A stretch of DNA of 64,000 bases from Afipia massiliensis (GTDB lineage Bacteria > Pseudomonadota > Alphaproteobacteria > Rhizobiales > Xanthobacteraceae). The stretch's first letter is position 1. Every line of letters starts with the position of its first letter. The stretch lies in NCBI RefSeq assembly GCF_001006325.2, contig NZ_LBIA02000001.1, positions 3,969,501-4,033,500 on the forward strand, in the 5' to 3' direction. The notes beneath the pieces were generated by a model. The model worked only from the letters and a program-made list of their open reading frames with translations. It did not search any database and was not told the DNA's origin. This document shows, in pieces, positions 26,297 through 35,959 of this stretch. Made by a program: the position numbers and the translations under genes.

Positions 26297-29200
26297 CTAC
26301 TCGGCCGCTGCAACGCGCGGAGGCTGAACATCCGGGGTTTCCTGCAAGGTCGGATCGAGACGCCGCTTCAGGCGGCGATCGAGACGATCGAGATAGATGT
26401 AGACCACCGGCGTGATGTACAGCGTCAGCAACTGCGACACCAAGAGACCGCCGACCACCGACACACCCAGCGGCTGCCTCAGTTCGGCACCCGCGCCCGC
26501 GCCCAGCGCGATCGGCAGCGTGCCGAAGATCGCCGCGAACGTCGTCATCATGATCGGCCGGAAGCGGAGCAGCGCCGCTTCGCGAATGGCGTGTTCGGCG
26601 CTCAAGCCGTGAGCGCGGCGTTCGATGGCGAAGTCCACCATCATGATGGCGTTCTTCTTGACGATGCCGACCAGCATGACGATGCCGATCATCGCGATCA
26701 CCGACAGTTCCATGTTGAATAGCATCAGCGTCAAGATTGCGCCGATGCCCGCCGACGGCAGGCCGGAGATGATCGTAATCGGATGGATGAAACTCTCGTA
26801 GAGAATGCCCAGGATCACGAAAGCGGCGAACACCGCGGCGAGGATCAGCACGCCCTGCCCGCGCAGCGAATCCTGGAACACCTGCGCCGTTCCCGAGAAT
26901 CCGGTCGTGACTGTCGCCGGCAGGTTCGATTCCTGTTCGATCTGGGTGATCTTGTCGACCGCGTAACCGAGCGACGTCCCCTGTTGAAGGTTGAACGAGA
27001 TCGTCACCGCCGGCTGCTGTCCCTGGTGATTGATCTGCAGCGGACCAACCGTCGGCACCATCTTCGCCACCGCCTCAAGCGGGATCGTCTGATTGTTCGC
27101 CGTCTTCACATAGAGCTTGGACAGGTCAGTCGGATCGACACGGAATTTCGGCTGCACCTCGAGAATGATCTGATAGTCATTCGAAGGCATGTAGATGGTG
27201 CCCACCTGCCGCGCGCCGTAAGCGTTGAACAACTGGTTGCGGATCTGGTCGGCGGTGACGCCGTAGACCGCAGCCTTCTCGCGGTCGATCTCGACCGTGA
27301 GCTGCGGGTTCTTGATGTAGAGATCGGTGGTGACGTCGAGCAGCCCGGGCACCTTGGCGATCCGGTCGCGCATTTCCGGCGCGACGCGATAGAGCGATTC
27401 CGTGTCGCCGCTCTGCAGCGTGTACTGATACTGGCTCTTCGACGCGCGCCCGCCGATGTTGAGGTTCTGGATGCTCTGGAAGAACGCCTGCAACCCCGGC
27501 ACCTGCAACGCCGTCTGCCGGAAGCGCGCGACGACAACCTGCACGGGTGCGCGCTCGTCCTTCGGTTTCAACCCGATAAAGAGGCGGCCGTAGTTCGCAG
27601 TCGCATTGGGACCGCCTGAACCGACCGTGCTGTTGACGAATTCAACCGCCGGATCGGCCCGCAGCGCATCGGCCAGCAACTTCTGCCGCTCGCTCATCGC
27701 CTGGAACGAGGTGTCGGTCGCGGCTTCCGTCACGCCGACAAGAAAGCCGGTGTCCTCCTGCGGAAAGAAGCCCTTCGGAACGATGATATACAGCCAGACG
27801 GTTGCGCCGAGCGTCGCCAGCGTGACCACCAGCATCACGGACTTGTAGGCCAGGACGCGATCGAGCGACCACTCGTAGGCGCGAAGCCACGAGTTGAACA
27901 TCACTTCAAACCAGCGAAGGACGAAGTTGGGGCGATGATGCGGATCGTGCGCCTTCAGCACGCGCGCACAGAGCATTGGCGTCAAGGTCAGCGAGACGAA
28001 CCCCGACACGAGGATCGCCACCGAAATCGTGACGGCGAATTCTCGGAACACGCGTCCCACGATACCGCCCATCAGCAGCACCGGAATGAAGACCGCGATC
28101 AGCGAGAACGTGATCGACAAGATCGTGAAGCCGATCTCGCGGGCGCCCTTCAAGGCTGCCTCATAGGGCTTCATGCCCTGCTCGATATATCGCACGATGT
28201 TTTCGAGCATGACGATGGCGTCGTCGACCACGAATCCGACGGACAGGGTCAGCGCCAGCAGCGTCATGTTGTTGATGGAATAATCCAGCGTGTACATCAC
28301 GGCGCAGGTACCGAACAGCGAGATCGGAACCGCGAGCGCGGGAATGAACGTCGCCGAAGCGGAGCGCAGGAACAGGAAGATGACGACGATCACGAGACCG
28401 ACCGCGATCAGCAGGGTCTCCTCGACGTCCGCCACCGACTCCCGAACCGACACGGAGCGGTCGAACATCACGTCCATCGTCACCGACGGCGGAATCTGGG
28501 CGCGCAGCGCCGGCAGCTTCGCCTTGACCGCGTCGACGACAGCGACCGTGTTGGCATCCGGCTGCTTCTGGATCGCGAGCACAATGGCGCGGCGGCCATT
28601 GAACCAGGTCGCCACCTTGTCATTCTCGACCGCGTCGTAAATTCGGGCGACCTCATCGAGCTTCACCGGCGAGCCGTTGCGCCATGCCACCACGACCTGC
28701 CGATAATCGACGGCCTTGTTCAACTGGGCCGACGCCTGCAGCGCGATGTCCTGCTTGGGGCCGTTGAGCGTGCCGACCGGCGTGGATGAGTTGGCGCGCG
28801 ATACGGCGGTTCGAATATCCTCCAGGGAAAGTCCCCGCGCCGCGGCCGCCTCCGGGTCCGCCTGCACACGGATGGCGAACTTCTGCGCGCCATAGATCAG
28901 GACCTGCGCGACACCCGGAATTTGCGACAGCGCCTGACCGACAGTGATGTCACCGTATTCATTGACGGTCGAGAGCGGCAGCGTCTCGGAGTTCATCGAA
29001 AGGAACAGGATCGGAAACTCGGCCGGATTTACCTTTCGGAACGTCGGCGGAATGATCATCTCGACCGGCAGACGGCGCTGGGCGACGGTCAATGCGGTCT
29101 GCACGTCAAGCGCGGCGCCATCGATGTTGCGGTTCAGATCGAACTGAATCGTGATCGTGGTCGTTCCCTGCGACGAACTCGACGACATCGACGAGATACC

Positions 29201-29425
29201 CGCGACGGTCGAGAGCTGACGCTCGATCGGACCGGCGACGGACGCCGCCATGGTGTCCGCGCTCGCGCCCGGCAAGGTCGCGGTGACGGCGATGGTCGGA
29301 AAGTCGACCTTGGGAAGCGCGGACACCGGTAACAGCCGGAAGCCGAACACGCCGAACGCGATGATCGACGCTGTCATCAGCGTCGTCATCACCGGTCTAC
29401 GGATGCAAAGCTCCGACAGGTTCAT
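26297..29425 (-). CDS. RND efflux pump inner-membrane subunit (AcrB/MdtBC-like)
   Basis: A 1042-residue protein of the HAE-RND family with the usual two halves, each with a TM bundle and large periplasmic loops. The start MNLSELCIRRPVMTTLMTAS is typical of the MdtB/MdtC branch. The proton-relay Asp pair in TM4 lies in SVGFVVDDAIVMLENIVRYI (about residue 405). The second half ends GVSVVGGLLVSQLLTLYITP. It follows its adaptor by 3 bp and precedes the exported amidohydrolase by seven. No outer-membrane factor gene is in the window, so it probably uses one encoded elsewhere. Confidence 0.94.
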   Translation of the reverse strand: MNLSELCIRRPVMTTLMTASIIAFGVFGFRLLPVSALPKVDFPTIAVTATLPGASADTMAASVAGPIERQLSTVAGISSMSSSSSQGTTTITIQFDLNRNIDGAALDVQTALTVAQRRLPVEMIIPPTFRKVNPAEFPILFLSMNSETLPLSTVNEYGDITVGQALSQIPGVAQVLIYGAQKFAIRVQADPEAAAARGLSLEDIRTAVSRANSSTPVGTLNGPKQDIALQASAQLNKAVDYRQVVVAWRNGSPVKLDEVARIYDAVENDKVATWFNGRRAIVLAIQKQPDANTVAVVDAVKAKLPALRAQIPPSVTMDVMFDRSVSVRESVADVEETLLIAVGLVIVVIFLFLRSASATFIPALAVPISLFGTCAVMYTLDYSINNMTLLALTLSVGFVVDDAIVMLENIVRYIEQGMKPYEAALKGAREIGFTILSITFSLIAVFIPVLLMGGIVGRVFREFAVTISVAILVSGFVSLTLTPMLCARVLKAHDPHHRPNFVLRWFEVMFNSWLRAYEWSLDRVLAYKSVMLVVTLATLGATVWLYIIVPKGFFPQEDTGFLVGVTEAATDTSFQAMSERQKLLADALRADPAVEFVNSTVGSGGPNATANYGRLFIGLKPKDERAPVQVVVARFRQTALQVPGLQAFFQSIQNLNIGGRASKSQYQYTLQSGDTESLYRVAPEMRDRIAKVPGLLDVTTDLYIKNPQLTVEIDREKAAVYGVTADQIRNQLFNAYGARQVGTIYMPSNDYQIILEVQPKFRVDPTDLSKLYVKTANNQTIPLEAVAKMVPTVGPLQINHQGQQPAVTISFNLQQGTSLGYAVDKITQIEQESNLPATVTTGFSGTAQVFQDSLRGQGVLILAAVFAAFVILGILYESFIHPITIISGLPSAGIGAILTLMLFNMELSVIAMIGIVMLVGIVKKNAIMMVDFAIERRAHGLSAEHAIREAALLRFRPIMMTTFAAIFGTLPIALGAGAGAELRQPLGVSVVGGLLVSQLLTLYITPVVYIYLDRLDRRLKRRLDPTLQETPDVQPPRVAAAE

Positions 29426-29428
29426 GTG

Positions 29429-30568
29429 TTAAGCTCCGGCCTTGCGGCTTCGCGGCTCGACAGCGGTGCCGTTCGTCAGCAGCAACTGGCCATCGACGAC
29501 GATACTCTCTCCGCCCTCCAGACCGCTGTCGATCACCGACATGCCCTGAGACGTACGACTGACTGTCACAGGCTGCACCAGCGCCTTGCCGTCCTTGACC
29601 ACGAACACGAAGTTCCCGGTCTGGCTGCGCTGGACCCCGACAGACGGAACCACAACCGCTTGCTCGGTCCGGACCGTGAGCGTCGTGTTGACCAGGATGC
29701 CCGGCCACAGAACTTCGCTTTCATTGTTCATCTTGCCGCGGACGGTGGCCATGCCGGTGGCCGGATCGACAGTGTTTTCAACCATGGCGACGATGCCGGT
29801 CTCCAACTTGCCGCTGCCGGGAATTGTTGCCGTCACCGAAGACTGTCCGGTCTTCATCGCGTCGCGCAGTTCGCTCAGCACGCGCTGGGGAATTGCGAAC
29901 GTGACATAAACCGGCGCCATCTGATTGATGACCGCCAGAGGCGTCGTGTCCGCAGGCCGGACGAAATTCCCGACCTTGACGGACGCGGCGCTGATGCGGC
30001 CGCTGATCGGCGCTTTGATCTGGGTGTAACTTTTCTGAACCTTCAGATTGTCGAGAAGGGCCTGATTGGCCTGGATCGTCGCCGCCGCATTGTCGGATGC
30101 CGTTTTCGCGTTATCGACATTGACCTGCGTGGTCGCGCCTTTCCCGATCAGTTCGGTGTAACGCTTCAGGTCGCGCTCTGCCGCGGCGAGTTGGGTACGA
30201 TCACGGGCCAGATTGCCTTCCGCCTGCGCGATCTGCGCATCGATCTGGCGCGCATCCAGCGTGAACAGGAGATCGCCCTCCTTCACGCGAGCACCGTCCT
30301 CAAAGTGAACGTCAACGATTGTGGTCTCGACCCGCGATTTCAGCGCGACACTCGAGATCGGCGTCACCGCTCCGATGGAATCGACATCGATCGGGACCGG
30401 CTTCTTTTCGGCCTTGGCAATTTCAACCGATACGGTCCGCACACGGGGCGGCGCCTTCGCCGTGGTTGCGTTTCCGGTCCACATCGAGCGGGTCGCATAG
30501 ATTGCGATTGCGGCAACGGCAATGCCGGCAATCAGCAGGGCACGTTTCTTAAAATTATCTTTGATCAT
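29429..30568 (-). CDS. RND efflux periplasmic adaptor (membrane fusion protein)
   Basis: A 379-residue protein with an N-terminal membrane anchor (residues 8-27, ALLIAGIAVAAIAIYATRSM), a biotinyl-lipoyl-like hairpin (VHFEDGARVKEGDLLFTLD), a coiled-coil hairpin (residues about 100-175) and a beta-barrel domain. This is the HlyD/MdtA-type layout. It bridges the RND pump to an outer-membrane channel. It is first in the adaptor-pump-amidohydrolase operon and divergent from xth. Confidence 0.93.
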   Translation of the reverse strand: MIKDNFKKRALLIAGIAVAAIAIYATRSMWTGNATTAKAPPRVRTVSVEIAKAEKKPVPIDVDSIGAVTPISSVALKSRVETTIVDVHFEDGARVKEGDLLFTLDARQIDAQIAQAEGNLARDRTQLAAAERDLKRYTELIGKGATTQVNVDNAKTASDNAAATIQANQALLDNLKVQKSYTQIKAPISGRISAASVKVGNFVRPADTTPLAVINQMAPVYVTFAIPQRVLSELRDAMKTGQSSVTATIPGSGKLETGIVAMVENTVDPATGMATVRGKMNNESEVLWPGILVNTTLTVRTEQAVVVPSVGVQRSQTGNFVFVVKDGKALVQPVTVSRTSQGMSVIDSGLEGGESIVVDGQLLLTNGTAVEPRSRKAGA

Positions 30569-30673
30569 ACCGACTCACAGGAGCAGGCAGTCCAACTCGT
30601 GGCAGCCATCTTTCCCCCCAACCCCATAGTACTGGTTTTCCAGCGTTATTTGTATTCGACTTATCACAGCCGC

Positions 30674-30703
30674 TTGAAGCATGGTACGGCATACGCATTA
30701 AAT
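30674..30703 (+). promoter_or_regulatory. Candidate sigma-70 promoter for xth
   Basis: TTGAAG at 30674-30679 and TTAAAT at 30698-30703 are separated by 18 bases, ending 36 bp upstream of the xth start. This rests on a consensus match only. Confidence 0.28.
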
Positions 30704-30739
30704 ATCGCCCACGTGCCTAACGGGATTAACGGAACTGAC

Positions 30740-31525
30740 ATGCGGATCGCCACCTGGAACGTTAACTCTGTCCGCCAGCGGCTGGATCATCTGCTGGCAT
30801 GGCTCCAGGAGCGGTCCCCGGACATCGTCTGCCTGCAGGAAATCAAGTGCGTGGACGAGGCATTCCCGCGCGAGCCGATCGAGGCGCTCGGCTACAACGT
30901 GGTGACCCACGGCCAGAAGACATTCAACGGCGTGGCGCTGCTCTCGAAGTATCGTTTCGACGAAACCACGCCCCGACTCGGCGGCGATCCCGAGGATCTG
31001 CACGCACGTTTTCTGGAAGGCGTGGTGTCGTATCCGAACGGCTCGCTGCGGATCGCGTGCCTCTACCTGCCCAACGGAAATCCTCCGGAAACCGAGAAAT
31101 ATCCATATAAAATCAAATGGATGGAGCGCCTCCTTGAATACTCGAAGGAGCGTATGAAGGGCGAGCAGCCGCTGGTGCTGGCCGGCGATTTCAACGTCAT
31201 TCCGGCCAATGGCGACGTCTACAATCCGGCGGCATGGGCGGGCGATGCGCTGTTCCTGCCGAAGACCCGCGAACGCTACCGCGCCCTGCTCAACCTTGGC
31301 CTGACCGACGCCATCCGCGCCGTGTCCGATCAGCCCGGCCAGTACACCTTCTGGGATTATCAGGCCGGCGCCTGGCCGAAAAATAACGGCATCCGGATCG
31401 ACCACCTGCTGCTGTCACCGCAGGCCAGCGACCGGCTGCGCGATGCCGGCATCGATCGTCACGTCAGGGGATGGGAAAAAGCCTCGGATCACGTTCCGGT
31501 GTGGATCGATCTGGATCTCAACTAA
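30740..31525 (+). CDS. xth: Exodeoxyribonuclease III / AP endonuclease
   Basis: A 261-residue DNA repair nuclease that cuts at abasic sites. Signature elements are MRIATWNVNSVRQRLDHLL at the start, IVCLQEIKCVDE (catalytic Glu), VLAGDFNVIP (Asp/Asn pair), GIRIDHLLLSP and the final KASDHVPVWIDLDL with the catalytic His. ATG 30740 starts the domain exactly; the long upstream extension of this frame runs antisense through the efflux adaptor gene and is not coding. Confidence 0.95.
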   Translation: MRIATWNVNSVRQRLDHLLAWLQERSPDIVCLQEIKCVDEAFPREPIEALGYNVVTHGQKTFNGVALLSKYRFDETTPRLGGDPEDLHARFLEGVVSYPNGSLRIACLYLPNGNPPETEKYPYKIKWMERLLEYSKERMKGEQPLVLAGDFNVIPANGDVYNPAAWAGDALFLPKTRERYRALLNLGLTDAIRAVSDQPGQYTFWDYQAGAWPKNNGIRIDHLLLSPQASDRLRDAGIDRHVRGWEKASDHVPVWIDLDLN

Positions 31526-31564
31526 CCGGCGACCGCCTGGCGAATTCTGTTTGGGTTACCGCAC

Positions 31565-32389
31565 TCAGTCCCGCCGGCCCTGAACCCAGCGCTCCAGCAT
31601 CTGCAATGCCATCGCCCGGTCGTCCTCAGACGCCTTGGCGAGCGCGGTCTTGTAGCTGTCCTTGATCCAGGTCTCGTCCGGCCCGGCGCTGTCCTGCGCC
31701 AGCGTCAGCCACATCAGGCCGCGGGCGGCCTGACGCTGCGCGCGATCGCCGTTGAACAGCATCTGGCCGAGCAGCGCCTGCGCCTGATGCTGGCCCTTTC
31801 GGGCGGCCAGACCGAGCCAGCGAATGCCGTACTTCGAATCCCGCGGCATGCCGACGCCGTCGAGATACATCCGCGCCAGATTGTACTGGGCTTCGGCATT
31901 GCCGAAATACGACGCGGCGTAGGAGAACATTTCCCGCGCCCGCTCCGGATCGGCCTTCACCCGCGAGTTCGGAATGCCGGACACGTAATACCGTCCCAGC
32001 GCCACGAAAGCGTTGGCGACGATCGTCGCCTGCGGTGCAGACGGGCTGTCTTCCGCATGGGCGTTCGCGATCTTGCTGAAATAATCGTAGGCGCGCAGGT
32101 CGTCCTGCGCCACGCCATCGCCCTTGGCGTACATCCGGCCGAGCTTCCACTGCGCCACCGGATGACCGCCCTCGGCGGCGTACTGCAAGGCGGTCAGCGA
32201 CGGCGCCTGCGGGATATCGGCGGGAGGAAGCGGCTTCTTCAAGACAGCCACACCGCTCGGGGCGGCAACGATCGGCAGCGCGGCGTCCTGATTGCCCGGC
32301 GACGTGCCTTCAAAGGCAACGACCGGATCTGCCACGAAAATCGCGACCGTCAGGGCGGCGACGATGCCAATGCGCTCAGATGTCCGCAT
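31565..32389 (-). CDS. Exported Sel1-repeat protein
   Basis: A 274-residue protein with an N-terminal signal peptide ([20 protein letters not shown]). It has tandem Sel1-like helical repeats: [20 protein letters not shown] (about 70), [18 protein letters not shown] (about 148) and [18 protein letters not shown] (about 190). Such repeats mediate protein contacts; no catalytic motif is seen. The C-terminal [20 protein letters not shown] block is outside the repeats. Its start lies inside the 3' end of ilvD by 14 bp, so it may be co-expressed with ilvD. Function is unknown. Confidence 0.82.
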   Translation of the reverse strand: MRTSERIGIVAALTVAIFVADPVVAFEGTSPGNQDAALPIVAAPSGVAVLKKPLPPADIPQAPSLTALQYAAEGGHPVAQWKLGRMYAKGDGVAQDDLRAYDYFSKIANAHAEDSPSAPQATIVANAFVALGRYYVSGIPNSRVKADPERAREMFSYAASYFGNAEAQYNLARMYLDGVGMPRDSKYGIRWLGLAARKGQHQAQALLGQMLFNGDRAQRQAARGLMWLTLAQDSAGPDETWIKDSYKTALAKASEDDRAMALQMLERWVQGRRD

Positions 32390-34100
32390 AACACACTTTC
32401 TCAGCCGACCCGCCGGGATGGGTTACGGCGCCTTTGACCGCCGGGCCGACCTGCTGGGCATATTTCCAGAGCACCCCGGAGCCGACCTTGGTTTCGCGCG
32501 GCTTCCAGGCTTTCCGGCGCTCGGCCAGTTCGGCATCCGTCAGCTTGACGCTGAGCGTGCCGTCGACCGCGTCGAGTTCGATGATGTCGCCGTCGCGGAT
32601 CAGACCGATCGGGCCGCCGACGGCCGCCTCGGGTCCGACATGGCCAACGCAGAAGCCGCGGGTGGCTCCCGAAAAACGTCCGTCTGTGATGAGAGCAACC
32701 TTGCCGCCCATGCCCTGGCCGGTGAGAGCCGCCGTGGTCTGCAGCATTTCGCGCATGCCGGGGCCACCCTTGGGGCCCTCGTACCGGATCACGAGAACTT
32801 CGCCTTCCTTGTAGGTCTTCTTGTTCACGGATTCGAACGCGTCTTCTTCGCAATCGAAGCAACGCGCGGGTCCCGTGAACTTCAGCACCGACATTCCAGC
32901 GACTTTCACGATCGCACCATCCGGCGCGAGATTACCTTTCATGCCGACCACGCCACCGGTCACGGTGATCGGATTATCGGCAGGACGCACCACGTCCTGA
33001 TGAGGATTCCATTTCACGCTCTTGAGGTTTTCGGCGATCGTGCGCCCGGTGACCGTCATGCAGTCGCCGTGCAAGTAACCGTTGTCCAAGAGCGTCTTCA
33101 TCAGAAGCGGTATTCCACCAGCCTCGAACATGTCTTTGGCGACATAACGACCGCCCGGCTTCAAATCCGCGATATACGGTGTCTTTTTGAAGATTTCGGC
33201 GACGTCGAACAGATCGAATTCAATTCCGCACTCATGCGCCATGGCCGGCAGATGCAGCGCAGCATTGGTCGAGCCGCCCGACGCGGCGACCACGGCCGCG
33301 GCGTTTTCCAATGACTTACGGGTAACGATGTCGCGCGGACGGATATTCAGCGCGATCAATTCCATGATCTTCTCGCCAGCCGCCATGCAGAAGGCGTCGC
33401 GAATTTCATAAGGCGCCGGTGCGCCGGCCGAGTACGGCAGGGCAAGCCCGATGGCCTCGGACACGGTCGCCATGGTGTTGGCGGTGAACTGGGCGCCGCA
33501 GGCGCCGGCGGACGGGCATGCCACCCGCTCGATTTCGTCCAGATCCTCGTCGGACATCTCGCCGACCGAATGCTTGCCGACCGCCTCGAACATATCCTGG
33601 ACGGTGACCTGCTGGCCGCGGAAGTTGCCGGGCAGGATCGACCCACCGTAGATGAAGATCGACGGCACGTTGAGGCGCAGCATGGCCATCATCATGCCGG
33701 GCAAGGACTTGTCGCAGCCCGCGAGCCCAATCAGGGCGTCATAGGCATGGCCGCGGACGGTCAATTCCACAGAATCCGCAATGGTTTCGCGCGACGGAAG
33801 CGACGACCGCATGCCGTCGTGGCCCATGGCGATGCCGTCGGTCACAGTGATAGTGCAGAACTCGCGGGGGGTGCCGTGGGCGGCAGCGACGCCCTTTTTG
33901 GCGGCCTGCGCCTGGCGCATCAGGGAGATATTGCAGGGGGCGGCTTCATTCCAGCAGGACGCCACGCCGACGAACGGCTGGTGGATCTGCTCGGTGGTGA
34001 GGCCCATGGCATAGAGGTACGAGCGATGGGGCGCACGCGCGGGGCCTTCCGTCACGTGACGGCTCGGGAGTCGCGCCTTGATGTTGCTCTTCGCGTCCAT
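32376..34100 (-). CDS. ilvD: Dihydroxy-acid dehydratase
   Basis: A 574-residue Fe-S dehydratase making 2-keto acids in valine, leucine and isoleucine synthesis. Cluster and substrate motifs are [19 protein letters not shown] (about 118), [20 protein letters not shown] (about 190) and [20 protein letters not shown] near the C-terminus. Start 34100 ([11 protein letters not shown]) matches the family; the frame to 34178 is an artefact. A hairpin 35 bp upstream may affect expression. Confidence 0.95.
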   Translation of the reverse strand: MDAKSNIKARLPSRHVTEGPARAPHRSYLYAMGLTTEQIHQPFVGVASCWNEAAPCNISLMRQAQAAKKGVAAAHGTPREFCTITVTDGIAMGHDGMRSSLPSRETIADSVELTVRGHAYDALIGLAGCDKSLPGMMMAMLRLNVPSIFIYGGSILPGNFRGQQVTVQDMFEAVGKHSVGEMSDEDLDEIERVACPSAGACGAQFTANTMATVSEAIGLALPYSAGAPAPYEIRDAFCMAAGEKIMELIALNIRPRDIVTRKSLENAAAVVAASGGSTNAALHLPAMAHECGIEFDLFDVAEIFKKTPYIADLKPGGRYVAKDMFEAGGIPLLMKTLLDNGYLHGDCMTVTGRTIAENLKSVKWNPHQDVVRPADNPITVTGGVVGMKGNLAPDGAIVKVAGMSVLKFTGPARCFDCEEDAFESVNKKTYKEGEVLVIRYEGPKGGPGMREMLQTTAALTGQGMGGKVALITDGRFSGATRGFCVGHVGPEAAVGGPIGLIRDGDIIELDAVDGTLSVKLTDAELAERRKAWKPRETKVGSGVLWKYAQQVGPAVKGAVTHPGGSAEKVCYADI

Positions 34101-34137
34101 CGTGAACCCTGTCCCGCGGCCTCTCCGTGAGATCCAG

Positions 34138-34163
34138 AAAACCCCTGAAAATGGGAGGTTTTT
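34138..34163 (-). terminator. Leader hairpin ending in a U-run upstream of ilvD
   Basis: On the minus strand the 5' arm AAAACCTCCC pairs, with one bulge, with GGGGTTTT. The T-run ends the stem 35 bp before the ilvD start. It could terminate the upstream glsB-like transcript or act as an ilvD leader terminator. No branched-chain leader peptide is evident. Confidence 0.3.
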
Positions 34164-34370
34164 CCAACACCTTCGCAAATGCCGTGGCGTTTAGCCTACG
34201 AACAATGATCTCATGGAGGCGTGTGGCTAAATCGCGGCGCGCGCAAGCGCTTGCTGGGGCCACGGTTAAATGTTCACGAAGTGTTGTAGGCGCGCCACAT
34301 CCGTTGCACCGCGGCAACGATGCCGCGGCTGCCCGTTTGTGACGAGGGGAGACTGGACGAAGTTGAGCGG

Positions 34371-34649
34371 TTACCGCCGGCCGCGGATCATGCGCCAGGC
34401 AAACAGCAGAAGGACCGCGCCGATTGCCGCTGAAATAAGCGTACGCCAGAAGCCGAACACCGACACCTGCGCGATTTCAGCCAGCTTCGCGCCGACGAAC
34501 GACCCCGCGATCCCGACCAGGATGTTGGTGAAGATGCCGTGGTCGGACTCGGTCACCCGCTCCGCGATCCAGCCGGCGATGGCGCCGATCAGGAGCATGG
34601 TGAAGAAACCAACCCCCGGCTGGCTGAAGAATGCCTGTGCATCGTTCAT
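34371..34649 (-). CDS. GlsB/YeaQ/YmgE-family small stress membrane protein
   Basis: A 92-residue protein with three hydrophobic segments. The first carries the family block GAIAGWIAERVTESDHGIFT, then NILVGIAGSFVGAKLAEI, and the last TLISAAIGAVLLLFAWRM. These transglycosylase-associated-like proteins are often stress-induced, but their mechanism is unclear. Start 34649 (MNDAQAFF) fits family length; the frame to 34766 adds unrelated residues. Confidence 0.85.
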   Translation of the reverse strand: MNDAQAFFSQPGVGFFTMLLIGAIAGWIAERVTESDHGIFTNILVGIAGSFVGAKLAEIAQVSVFGFWRTLISAAIGAVLLLFAWRMIRGRR

Positions 34650-34888
34650 TGTCTGCCCCCATTCATCGGTATCGAAAGACCGCTTCTGTTGTACCGTTCT
34701 GTCATCCTGACATTGTGAAAACATCGTGGCGACGCGTTTTTTGCTCCATCCACCGTCCTCCTCCAATCAGGACGTCTCCGCAGGCGACGACGCGTCCGGG
34801 CAAGAGAGAGCCTCGGGTGTGGTTCCACCGCTACAGACTCGGGTGCCCGAGTCAGGTAGCTTTGCGTATTCACTCGCAGGCTATTTTC

Positions 34889-35713
34889 ATGAAAATGATC
34901 GCCCTCGCCGCCACCCTCGTCGCTACCCTCTCCGCGACAGCTCACGCCGCCGACCTCTATCGCAAGGCTCCGGTTGCTCCGATTGCAAGCTGGACCGGAT
35001 TTTACGCGGGCGTGAACATTGGCGGAGGCTGGAGCAACACCAACGTCGGCTACGGCACCAGCGATCCGGTCACCGCGATCTTTTTCGGTGCCGGCGTCGA
35101 TCTTCCCGCGAATGGCGATCGCGTCGGATCGTCGGGCGTCCTGGGCGGCGCGCAGATCGGTTACAACTATCAATTCCAGCCGGCCTGGGTTGCCGGTGTC
35201 GAAGCCGACTTCCAGTTCGCCGATATCAGCGGGTCGGGCGCAACGCCTTATATCGGAGGCGCTCTGGTCTCGTCGGCAAGCCAGGATATCCAGTACTTCG
35301 GGACGGTTCGCGCCCGGCTCGGCTATCTGGCGACCGATAGGTTAATGGTCTACGCCACCGGCGGCTTCGCCTATGCGCAGTTGAACAACGCAGCAACGCT
35401 CGACATCGCGCCCGGCGGCACTATCAATCTCATCGGTATCGGCACCTCGACCAATTGCGGCGGCGCGTTTCCAAATAGCTGTTTTGCGGGTTCATCGAGC
35501 AGCCTGACTCCGGGCTGGACGGCCGGCGGCGGGCTCGAATATGCGCTGGGGCAGAACTGGTCGCTGAAGGGCGAGTATCTCTACGCGCGTTTCGAGCAGA
35601 CGATCACGGCGTCCGCGGTAACGCCGACTCCGGGAACGTTGCCGAACACCTACATCGCGAAGTTCGCCACCGAACTAAACATCGCGCGGGTCGGCCTGAA
35701 CTACAGGTTCTAG
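34889..35713 (+). CDS. Omp25-like outer-membrane beta-barrel protein
   Basis: A 274-residue outer-membrane protein. A signal peptide (MIALAATLVATLSATAHA) precedes ADLYRKAPVAPIASWTGFYA, the N-terminal block of alphaproteobacterial Omp25/RopB-type barrels. Later strands include GYNYQFQPAWVAGVEADF, RLGYLATDRLMVYATGGFAY and a C-terminal ...LNIARVGLNYRF ending in Phe, the barrel-assembly signal. A loop of unusual Gly/Thr/Cys content (STNCGGAFPNSCFAG) may hold a disulfide. Confidence 0.9.
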   Translation: MKMIALAATLVATLSATAHAADLYRKAPVAPIASWTGFYAGVNIGGGWSNTNVGYGTSDPVTAIFFGAGVDLPANGDRVGSSGVLGGAQIGYNYQFQPAWVAGVEADFQFADISGSGATPYIGGALVSSASQDIQYFGTVRARLGYLATDRLMVYATGGFAYAQLNNAATLDIAPGGTINLIGIGTSTNCGGAFPNSCFAGSSSSLTPGWTAGGGLEYALGQNWSLKGEYLYARFEQTITASAVTPTPGTLPNTYIAKFATELNIARVGLNYRF

Positions 35714-35769
35714 CTTACAGTCTCGCTCAAAAGTAGCAGCCAGTTAAACCAAACTCTATTTTGCCGCTC

Positions 35770-35860
35770 CGTCATGGCCGGATTTATTCCGGCCATCCAC
35801 GTCTTGGCGATGTTGCAGCAAGAAAAGGCGTGGATGGCCGGGACAAGCCCGGCCATGACG
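35770..35860. repeat. Palindromic element (type B), copy 3
   Basis: CGTCATGGCCGG at the left pairs with CCGGCCATGACG at the right, and CCATCCACG pairs with CGTGGATGG inside. It lies between the convergent Omp25-like gene and lpdA. Confidence 0.78.
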
Positions 35861-35959
35861 AGTATCAGTTCGTATTCAAACCATTGGCGAGGGCCTGAAA
35901 ATACTGAATGCGTTATGGTCAGCCTCTTACAACCTTGCCTCACATCACTGTAAGCGTCG

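Noticed and set aside
29426-30739. Very long plus-strand open frame continuous with xth (699 codons in total)
   Set aside because: It is antisense to the RND adaptor gene and shows no domain; xth homology starts exactly at 30740.
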